Assembly (NCBI GenBank): GCA_019671005.1
Contig: CM033711.1
Coordinates: 59,259,049-59,323,048 of the forward strand
Reading direction: 5' to 3'
DNA length: 64,000 nucleotides
Source: Hibiscus mutabilis
Taxonomy: Eukaryota; Streptophyta; Magnoliopsida; Malvales; Malvaceae
Below the pieces are notes generated by a model. It ran no database searches. It worked only from the letters and a program-made list of their open reading frames with translations, and was not told the origin of the DNA. Position 1 is the first letter of the stretch, and every line of letters begins with the position of its first letter. Both the position numbers and the translations under genes were made by a program. Below, piece by piece: positions 10,462 through 19,328 of the stretch.

Positions 10462-12024
10462 ACAGATACTACCCACCATATTGCACATTTCGGCCGGGTT
10501 GGCACTACCCCCATTGCTCGTGGTGATAGCACTACCCCTATCACTCGTAACACAATAGAACTACCCCTATTGTGTAACAGAAGAATTTGGCTCACATACG
10601 AATTTTGAATATATTATAGTGCACTCTCATCCTATTGGTTGACCAATTATATTTGATTATAATAAGTATCATCACTTGCCAATATACACTTTAAAACCAT
10701 GTTACCCTATTGTTTTCCGATGCATAGTCATAAACCAAAGCTCATCCCACTTCAAAAGCAATATCATTGCATAGCATTTTCTGAACTAGTTGTAAACTCT
10801 TTCAAAACCATATATCTATCGCATGGGATCACATGAATCTTCTCTCAATTCATAAAAACATGCATAATAGTAGGTAACAAATTCTATCTTCAAAACATGA
10901 GCATGATTTCTCAACACCACACTTTCCCTACTCATCTATTAACATTTCGCTATCCGAAAACATCAACGAAAACACTCTAATTGATCCCCATCCATTACCC
11001 AAAGAAATCAACAATAAAACATCATCAAGATACATCTAAAAACATCTCCTCAAAACCAAGATATCATCAGCCATCAAAATGCCACTTAAACAAGCCAAAA
11101 ACTCAAAGATCTCAAACCTAAGAATCAAGCAATTCACCTAGGTTCGGGATTACCACATTAAAATCCATTAAACCTAAATATCAAACATCAAAATTATGAT
11201 AAACCTCAATCATAAACCCAACATTAATAGATCAAAACGAATCTTAATCAATTTCACCCATTAAACTTCAATTAAACTAATTTTACATAATTTTATCATC
11301 AAAACCCACTAGAAAACATTCATAAAAGATCAGTAACTTGGGGATTTCAATAAATAACCTGTCATTAGTGGAGAAGGACGAAACCTTACCTCTAATGATG
11401 ACTTTTCCCTTCAATTGTATAAATTTACATGAGAAAACAAAGATAAAACAATAAGGTTTTGATAGGAAAACATTAAGAAATCAGTTAGGATTAAAAGTTG
11501 GATTAAATCAAATGTTTACCTGAAATCTTTGAAGAGAAATGGATGTTTTTCTTGAGAGAATTTGAGAGAAAATGGTTCAGAGAAAAGTTAGTTACTTGAA
11601 ATGTGATTTAAAAAAAATAATGAGCAATTAATTCTCTCCATCCTTTTTACCAATTAAAATCACTTTAAAACTAGTCAATTAAGAGGGAAAAAGTCATAAT
11701 TAGTCTCTTGGCAAAAGCTCCTTAAAGATTCAAAGTTCTGATCTTTTACAAATTAGTCACTTAAAACAGTTTTTAACTTTACATTTTGTTCACTTGTCCC
11801 AAATGTCAAATCTCCAAAATTTATTTTCCAAAATCGATTCCACCAAAACCATATATATATATATAGAAAAAAATTATTTTAAAGCGTTTTTCCATATTTT
11901 ATTTCTCCCAGAAACCCATTAAATTGATTAATTCCCAAAACTAGCCTAAATTGCCAAAACTAGTCTGATCGAACCATCTAGCCTAAACTCGGCTAACTCC
12001 TAGGCCCAAAACCGTGGCATTACA
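10462..12024 (-). repeat. LTR-C: 5' part of a TGTAATG-type long LTR, cut by T1
   Basis: On the minus strand this begins TGTAATGCCACGG at 12024, the TGTAAnnCC start shared by the other long LTRs here. It has no gag or pol frame. It contains a TA-dinucleotide run near 11854-11866, a CT-rich leader-like stretch (11530-11600) and the small hairpin array at 10465-10574. It stops where T1 starts, so T1 probably inserted into it and the rest lies left of the window. It is flanked on the right by Athila gag sequence, so LTR-C probably inserted into that gag. Confidence 0.55.
10465..10574. repeat. Array of ACTACCC hairpins in LTR-C
   Basis: Four ACTACCC blocks occur at about 10468, 10503, 10531 and 10560. 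Two sit in loops of clean hairpins: GTGATAG/CTATCAC at 10523-10544, and CACAATAG/CTATTGTG at 10551-10574. The stems differ in sequence but both pair fully, and the loop is kept. Confidence 0.7.
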
Positions 12025-13241
12025 CTCTGTGTGATTGCATTCTGGTTGAATCCTAGTGGTGCATTATTGTTTTTCTGTTGGACATTCAATTGATTACCGC
12101 CTTGGTTTGCCCAAGAAAAGTTGGGTGATGATTCCAACCCGCATAGTTAGTATTATAATTAAGATTATAATTACGATTGAAATTGCCAACAAAATTTACT
12201 GATTCAGGGTTTGCTGGGTAATCCTCCACATGATGATACTCTCCACATATCGTGTAGAATGGGTCTAATACCTTTACTTCTAGGACTTCAGTAGGCTTTT
12301 GCAATGTCTTCACTATATTAGTGAGATTGGAAATTTGAGCATTGATTGATGATAACACATCAAGCTCTAATTTTCCAGTAGTTTTCATTTCTGTTCCCAG
12401 TCTAGCAGTAGGATACTAAAAATCATTGCCATCAATCCTTTCAAGGATGCCAACTACCTCCATATAATTCTTTTCTAATAGCGAACCATTTGCTGAAGCA
12501 TCAACAACAGTCCTGGCATGAGCATTGAGTCTGTTGTAAAAGGTTTCTATCTGGATCCAATTAGCGAATCCATGCATAGGGCACCTCATCAACAGGTCCT
12601 TGAATCTCTCTCATGCATCATATATGGTCTCGTCATCATCTTGTCTAAACGAAATGATTTCACTCCTTAGCTTGGCATTAAGTTTAGGTGGCTAGAATCG
12701 CAAAAGAAATTTATGGCATAGTTTTGCCCATAAAGTAACATGACCAGGTGGCAAAGAACTTAGCCATAATTTTGCTCTATCTCTCAGGGAAAATGTGAAT
12801 AATTTCAGCTTCACTGTATCTTCAGATAGTCCAGGTTGCTGAAATAGTTGGCAAACTTCCATGAATTGCTTCAAGTGTTGCCTTGGTCTCTAGTACGTGA
12901 TCCGTCAAATTGTCCTACATTCAAAAGAGTCTGTATCATTACAGTTTAAGTTCAAAATTAGATGTATTTACCTCGGGACCAATCATGCCTTACATCAAAT
13001 TGTCCATATTTGGTGCCAAGTGTTCTCTAATAGGTCTCTCTTTGGCATTGTCAGCAATAGTAGCAAGAGCGGGCAGAATTTCATCATTTAATGGTGGATC
13101 CCCATGGCTATTTGAGACACCTTCTACTTCTCATTTTCTATTAATATCTATTTCTCAAACTTTCCTTTTCAAACTTCGTATGGTTCTTTCAATTTCTGGG
13201 TCGTATGGCCAATTTTTCGACGCAGGGCGGCTCTTGGTCAT
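12025..13241 (-). pseudogene. Athila gag fragment
   Basis: Minus-strand gag of the Athila type. The start at 13241 reads MTKSRPASKNWPYDPEIERT, matching the E3 gag start (PFDPEIERTLQRL). 12874-12692 gives the capsid core QLFQQPGLSEDTVKLKLFTF and LRDRAKLWL. 12388-12086 gives the helix before the zinc knuckle and FYTICGEYHHVEDYPANPES, where the last knuckle cysteine is Y. It ends at LTR-C. Frames are interrupted several times (stops near 13130, 12890 and 12690). The closest relative in the window is the E4 gag at the right edge. Its LTR, PBS and pol are absent. Confidence 0.85.
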
Positions 13242-13962
13242 TGTAGTCACCTAATTTTATCTAACCACCATTTTTTGTGTATATATGTATTATTATTATT
13301 AACCCAATAAGTAAAAGAATATAAAAAAGTCCATTAAAAAAAGAAAGTCCATTAAACAAGAATCCATATACAAAATAAAGGCCCATTCGGCCCATTTTGT
13401 CTTTTGTATGTATTTTAATTTTTTATTTTTATTATATCATTAATGTATTTCTTGCAGAACACACAAGATCCTAATCACATCAAATATGTGAAGATTACAA
13501 GAGATCATGTCCAACAAGTATAGAAAGTCAAGTGATGTGCAAGAAATTCTCACTGTGGACTCACGACAAATTTCTGATATGATCCGAGCATTTTTGGGTC
13601 AAGATATCTTCTTATGTATTGAACGAATTTCAGTTACCTTTCCAACACATCTCAAAATGCATCAATCATACATCCGGAGCTCAAGATATGCCCATTTTAC
13701 TAAAGACAGCGCGTGCAGAAAATTGAATACAGGTTCAATGCAGGAATTTGATTTTATTACGAATTTTCAATTAATTTATTGATTATTTGAAATCAAAGTC
13801 AAATTTAGGTCTTTTCCTATTTGTTGCAATTAATTTACGGCTATTTTGTGTGTAAGGAAAGTGGTTTGATGTCCAAGTAAAGGCATTATTCTCTTTTCGT
13901 TAAAAAAGGATTTAGCATTAATATGTATATTATTCTAGGGTTTTTAGGGCTTCTTTGAAGCC

Positions 13963-13970
13963 TATAAATA
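13963..13970 (+). promoter_or_regulatory. TATA box in T2 LTR
   Basis: TATAAATA in the context GAAGCCTATAAATAAGC, a strong plant TATA match. It is about 1.6 kb upstream of the LTR end once LTR-A is discounted. Confidence 0.55.
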
Positions 13971-14499
13971 AGCTTCATTCCATTGTAACATTCACACATT
14001 CAAAAAGATACATTCACAACCACACGACATGCATCCTTTGTAACACATTGAGTTCAAGAGCAATACAAGTGATAGTGAGTTTTAGAGGTATTTTACCCAA
14101 ACACTGCTTCTTTATATTTTTATTTTTTTCCTTTGTTACTTGTTTTCGAATAAGGAGGAGAAAGGGTACGGGTTACCGTTAAGTGAAGCTCGTGAAGGAT
14201 CCATCATCACCGAGGGACGGAGGCGAAACCACCACCAGAGTAGGGCAGCAGCGGTGGCCCACTACCGGTGTACAATGGTTGGCGTCCAACAGCAGCGGTG
14301 ATGCCGTACGGTTTACAATTCGGTCCGTACCCCACATTGACAAACTTGCTTTTTAATCACACTGTTTGCAATCTCTTTATTCTAATCTTTTTATTTTATT
14401 TTTAATTTGGTTCTTAAATTCTTATTTCGTGCATTTTAATTCATTGTTTGATTCGTTTATATTTACCGTGTTCTTTAATTTATTCATCTTTATGCACTT

Positions 14500-15130
14500 T
14501 AACTTAATAAAATAAGGGTAAATAGGTTTTATTAATAATATGTGTTTTGTAATAAAAATTACCAAATAATTTAAAATAAATACCCTTTAGGTTAATTCCT
14601 TTAATAGATAGCTTAGATATTTTTGTAAGGTTAATTACCAATAATAAATTTTAATTAAATACTTAGGCTTAGATTCGTAAAATGATGTATCTTAAAATAA
14701 TAAATATCTTAAACTTCTTTACTCGCCCTTAATTGTAAATAATTAAATAAAATTCTTAGGTAAATTTTCTTGAAAAGGTAAATAATCTATTAATTGTAAA
14801 TAATGGTAAATAAAAACTAACTTGGTAAATTATTTAGTAAAAGTAAAATAATACCTTCCCTTAATTGTAATAATTAAATAAAATACTTTAGGTAATCTTT
14901 TAGAAATGTAAATAATATTTTCCCCTTAATTGTAAATAATGGTAAATAAAACTAACTTGGTAATTCTTTTTAAAATAAAAAGTAAATAATCCTTTCTTCT
15001 TAATTGTAAATAAAACTCTTTAGGTGATTTTTAGAAAAGTAAATAAATTATAAATAATTAAATAAAGCCTTTTATGATTAGTTTCTTTAAACGAATGCTT
15101 CTAAAAATAATAATTAACTTTAAAAATTAA
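14500..15130. repeat. AT-rich diverged tandem repeats in T2 LTR
   Basis: Repeated blocks such as CTTAATTGTAAATAATGG, AAACTAACTTGGTAA and CTTTAGGTAATTTTTAGAAA recur four or five times with indels, giving an irregular period near 100-120 bp. Confidence 0.7.
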
Positions 15131-15954
15131 ACCACCCATAGAAATTAGAAAGAGCATAAAACATTAGTTAAGAGATTTTCTTGCATAATGAAAAACAAGA
15201 TATTTTCTCAAGTAGGGTTAATTCGGTTTTCCCCTAGCCATTGGGGAACGGTCGAAACTCTTATGCGAGACTATATTTTCAAATTTTAGGGATTAATGCC
15301 TTAATCCCTTTGCGTCTAAATTAACCGGGGTTGTAACACCCCGAAATCCAGTCTAGTCAGAATTAGGTTTTGACGATCGAAAACCCTATATTGGAAGATC
15401 CAAATATTGTATTGATTTGACTGTGAGGTCAGTTACATAGATATTGGACTCTAATTGAGTCAATCTATTGGCTATGGACCTTATTGAATGTGTTGAAAAT
15501 TTTTTAGTGGCTAAATTATAGAAATTGAAAATTTGGGGGTACACGTATAGAGAATTGAGAGTTGAGGGACTAACCTTGCGATTAGCCCCTCCTCAATTAA
15601 AATCACCACCTACGTGGGATTATCTGAATACTTTCCTTCTATTGAAGGAAAGCTAATGCTATTAAAATAAAAGGAATAGCAAAGAAAGAAAGGCTTACCC
15701 AGTTTCTAAAGAAGCAAGCACCCCCTTGTCTTCATCATCTTCAAGCAAGCACACACCTCCATTGTTGAGTGTTGTGAACTTTGAGTTTTCTTCGATTCAT
15801 TGATATTGAATCATTGCGATCGATCGGGTAAGCTATAATCCCCAAACAATCATTGAAATCCATAGATAAATCAAGCTTAATCTTAAGCTAGGGTTTTGGT
15901 CATCTATGGAATTTGATAGCCAATAGCTATTTTAAGCTTTGATATTCATTTTGA

Positions 15955-16590
15955 TATCGTTACATTGATTTCGATATCATATTGTTGATTCTAACAATTT
16001 CCTATTGTTTACCTAGCTCAAGAAGTGAGGAAAGACCAACCACCATCACTGTTGAAAGCTAGAAACAAATGAATTTCAATCTGAGAGTCGTAGGAGCTTT
16101 GGAATATTGAGGTGAGTGCAGTCGGAGTCTCATAATTAGGCTAGGTGTCTTTCCCGATTCCATTGTCATTGTATATAGTATTGCGAAAATCATTGTTAAG
16201 GAATATTGCATCGATCAACTTAGTGGATATCGTTGGTAAGTAGAGTAAGTCATTGTATTGAATATCGGACATCCCTATTGTTATGGTCAATGCCATCGAT
16301 CATTGTCATTGATTTTTCCATCGATATAGTCATTGAATCATTGAAGCATTGGACATCAGACATAGAGCATAGTTATTGCTATTGTTATCGTCATTGTCAT
16401 TGTCATTGAACACTGATATCGATATAGTTATTGTTATCGTAACATTGAAAATGAAGCATCGATCATTGCCATTGCCATTGAGATCATTGAATATTTCCAT
16501 TGACATTGATTTTGCTATTTAACATTAATCATTGTTATTATCGGTGATCATTGATATTGTTATTGAAATATTGAATATTGACATTGTTAC
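15955..16590. repeat. ATTG/ATCG-rich low-complexity stretch in LTR-A
   Basis: Dense irregular runs of TTGTYATYG, CATTGAT and GATATCGATAT units, for example 16380-16460. It looks like a decayed short tandem repeat. Confidence 0.6.
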
Positions 16591-17369
16591 CGAACCTTGG
16601 ATTCGAAAGGACATTGGATACAATTGGCATGCCATAGAATTCATGAGCTCAGTGTACGGGTGGACTACAGTCCTTGGGCTACGGCCTATATTGTGGCGAG
16701 GTGGAGGGATGTTTGTGTTATTGGTCATTTTGGTGAGGCAGAGGGACTAGACCATTCACTGATTTGGAAAGGCGTAGGAATTTGTGTATCCACTATCTTG
16801 ATTCGATCCAAGGGTTAATGTTGAATTATGATTCAAATGATATTGAACATAGTACGTAGCATTGATATTGTTAAAGCATGAAATGTTGCATTCCTATTGT
16901 CGTTTACATTGGTTATGACTACCTCACCAGACAAAATATGCCTAATACATTTCATCTCATGCATTTCAGGTTGATCGAGCTGTCAAACCAGGATTGGAGA
17001 AGTTGGAAGCTTAACAAGTCACTTGCAAGTCAAAGTAAAGTAATTGTGTCCTTATAAACTCCTAGAATGGTGGCAAAGTAGTTAAACTAGTCTCTTATGG
17101 CCTTTTGGATGTGTGTATATTGCGTATGCTTTGTGTAAGGTTATAAGGCCCTAAAATGACTTTTAAGTCTTGCTAAAAGTAACTAAAATTATATATTTGG
17201 CTCTAAAAGGTAAAAACCTAGTAAACGGTTTCTGATGAATGTGAAAATTGACATGATACTAGATTATAGTGTTTTAACCTTGCTGGTAAAGTTTTATTGT
17301 ATTTGGACAACGTTTGATAGGTTAATTTGAATAAAAACCAGACAAAATTTGTCATTACAGTGCAAGGCG

Positions 17370-17647
17370 TATCGATACTTCTTAGTGCGTATCGATATGG
17401 GTATGCATAATTGGAATTAGTAAACAGGGCGTATCAATACTGTACAATGTGTACCGATATAGGTTTTGGTCACTGGTATCTAGAAAATTAAAGATATCGG
17501 TACGGTATTAGGGTGTATCGATACGAGTCAATGTGGTCAACTCGTACCGATACGGTCTCCAGCTGTTTCGATACGAGTCTACATCTTTTGAATCTAAAAC
17601 TCTTAAATTAGGTATGGCGTACTGATACGACCTTTTGAGTATCTGTA
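17370..17647. repeat. Five couplets of TATCGATA-like palindromes in LTR-A
   Basis: Cores begin at 17370/17390, 17432/17452, 17495/17516, 17545/17566 and 17620/17640. Within each couplet the offset is 20 or 21 bp. Variants are TATCAATA, TACCGATA, TATCGGTA, TTTCGATA, TACTGATA and TATCTGTA. The same array, in the same order, is present in LTR-B. Confidence 0.85.
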
Positions 17648-18063
17648 CGGTGATAGGTAATTCAGTTATAAGTGTTACGAAACAGTTTTGAAATATTGCG
17701 TTTTGGCCACTGAATGTTATAGAACTTAATTGAAAAGGGAATTGAACTCTGTTTAGCATGAAAATTTATGCAATTGTTTTTCATAGGTTGAATTTCATTT
17801 TAGAAAAGCTAACTATGTAAAAGGACCTTTAGAACACTAAAATTACAATTTAGCCCCTAAAACTTGTAAATGTTTAAGAATTGGTTTAAATGATTAATTT
17901 TTGTTTCTTATTGGACTTATGTTATTATTTTATAATGTTTGAAAAGCATGCCTTCGTTTAAATTTTGATTATTGACTAAAATTCATCACGCTGTTTCACC
18001 GTATCGAACACTGATAGCACGCTCCGACCCAGTTCTCGACCAAGCCGATAAGGGGGTGTTGCA

Positions 18064-18284
18064 AGGGTTTCCTCAGCCTTGAGCGAATTCGGGTCATTCT
18101 TAGAACTTTGTGGATTTTTCCATTAATTTTTGCACGTATTCATCCAGATTACGAAAAAAATATTAGTGATGAGGTGCTATCTTTCCCCACACGTAACCGT
18201 GCCCTCGAACCCTCTCTGGTTTGTTTTTAGGTTTCTGGTCTGCTTAATATTATAAAAGGAACATGTGGTGACTCCGTCATCACA
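18064..18284 (+). repeat. T2 5' LTR, 3' end
   Basis: The last 220 bp of the Tat LTR after the LTR-A insertion. It carries CCCCACACGTAACCG and CCCTCGAACC, which match the T1 LTR, and ends GTCATCACA just before a 3-bp spacer and the PBS. Confidence 0.75.
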
Positions 18285-18287
18285 GCT

Positions 18288-18305
18288 TGGTGACTCTGCT
18301 GAGGA
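18288..18305 (+). promoter_or_regulatory. T2 primer binding site
   Basis: TGGTGACTCTGCTGAGGA, three bases after the LTR end. It differs from the T1 PBS at two C-to-T positions, as expected from decay of a tRNA-Arg-type site. Confidence 0.75.
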
Positions 18306-18898
18306 CTGTTTTAAGAGGGCACAACTTTTACTTGATCACGAGTTATTTTCCTTACTAGTTTGTTTCATTTTTGTGTGTGCATTTTTTGGTGCTTTAAACT
18401 GTCATTGCATCATAACATGAGCCTTCTATCCAGGCTTTATCCAACTTAAGTGGAATAAAATAGCTATGCCTCCCTGGGTAACCCTCCGCATGGGATAGTG
18501 AAGGTCTTCCGGGGTCTAGAGTACTTACTTATGCTTTCGTGAGTATCCCTCCGCACAAGCATAACAGAAATGCATCCCCTCGAACCTTGTTCGATCCACA
18601 ATCCTGTGATGGGTAAGGATCAAACGTCTTATCCGCCTTAGTAGGGGGTAAGAACAGTTCGAGAACCTTTTTCGATCCAAGCCCATATGTTTGAGAATCT
18701 AAGAAACCCACCCCGTTAGAGCTATGTGAAAAGCCCTAGAGAACTAGAATACATGCGGATTAGGATTTATTTTTCTATAATTATTTCTTGTATTTATGTT
18801 TATTATTATCATGTACTAACGTTCTTTTTTCCTTATTTGTATTTTCATTTAGCGCATCATATTGCATCCTATTGATATTTCAAAACATCAGTCAGTGA
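18306..18898 (+). other. T2 5' leader
   Basis: About 590 bp of leader with repeated CCCTCCGCA blocks (CTCCCTGGGTAACCCTCCGC at about 18470 and GTATCCCTCCGCACAAGC at about 18543) and segments similar to the T1 leader (GGTAAGGATC, TTAGTAGGGGGTAAGAAC). No coding frame is supported. Confidence 0.6.
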
Positions 18899-19328
18899 TT
18901 GATCATGAGTGTTCGAGTGGCATTATCCAATTTTGAGGCCCCTTGTCTGAACACTGATGTTAGAAACGAGTCCTTAGAGTTCCAATGCCAACACATAGAT
19001 AGTATGCAGAAGGAAACCACTGTAGATTTGCTGAAGCAAGTGCATATGGGTTTGCCTCATAATCATCTCTCTAGGCTAGTTATTATTTGAGAGAGCTTAG
19101 AAGTCCAAGACTGAGCCATATTCACTTAGAAGTACAGGGGCATATCCTCTTTGCTTGGAGTGGAGATAGACGATCCCATGGTTCTAGCAGCTTTTGTGTT
19201 GTGGGATTCAACCTGTCGTTGCTTTGTCTTCAAGATATGACCCTCGCCATAGAAGAGTACATGGTCCTGCCACGCCAGTTGTAGAGTTCGAGCAACTAGT
19301 ACCGAAGCGCATCAAGGGAGAGTAGTTG
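18899..19328 (+). pseudogene. T2 ORF1 remnant (DUF7745-like), cut by LTR-B
   Basis: Corresponds to the extra ORF1 of T1. The likely start near 18899 or 18905 is followed by 60 open codons, then stops and frame changes. In another frame around 19145-19270 the block ISSLLGVEIDDPMVLAAFVL and CRCFVFKI matches the T1 block IAYLLYVKVDEQLLKALV and CCFTF, and IEEY corresponds to FKEY. LTR-B is inserted at 19328. Beyond LTR-B only about 230 bp lie before gag, against about 2 kb in T1, so most of ORF1 is deleted. Confidence 0.65.

Larger units (their letters stand above)
13260..15331 (+). repeat. T2 5' LTR, first part
   Basis: Non-coding region leading into the T2 LTR end at 18064-18284, from which it is separated by solo LTR-A. 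A TATA box (TATAAATA) is at 13963-13970 in CCTATAAATAAGC, followed by a likely transcribed leader with GAAGGATCC and GGTGGCCCACTACC blocks. 14400-15180 is very AT-rich with diverged repeats. The left end is uncertain; TGTG at 13276 is one candidate start, with TGTG/CACA matching the 18284 end. Short frames at 13507-13782 and 13955-14182 have no similarity I recognise and are treated as chance. Confidence 0.5.
15332..18063 (+). repeat. LTR-A: solo LTR of the TATCGATA family (2.7 kb)
   Basis: Starts TGTAACACCCCGAAATCCAG and ends GGGGTGTTGCA. Flanks are GGGGT (15327-15331) and AGGGT (18064-18068), a 5-bp target duplication with one change. It is homologous along its length to LTR-B: shared start CTAGTCAGAATTAG, CAATTGGCATGCCATAG, GGACTACRGTCC, CGAATAAAACYAG. 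No protein-coding sequence; small frames at 16525-16818 and 17508-17759 are chance. It sits inside the T2 5' LTR. Family may be a Tekay-like or Tat-like gypsy; no internal region is available to decide. Confidence 0.8.

Noticed and set aside
8000..13260. Host plant gene between T1 and T2
   Set aside because: No exon-like frame with splice signals; the region is accounted for by T1 LTR, LTR-C and an Athila gag fragment.
16525..16818. Overlapping 67-73-codon frames on both strands of LTR-A
   Set aside because: No counterpart in LTR-B and no recognisable protein; chance frames in an LTR.
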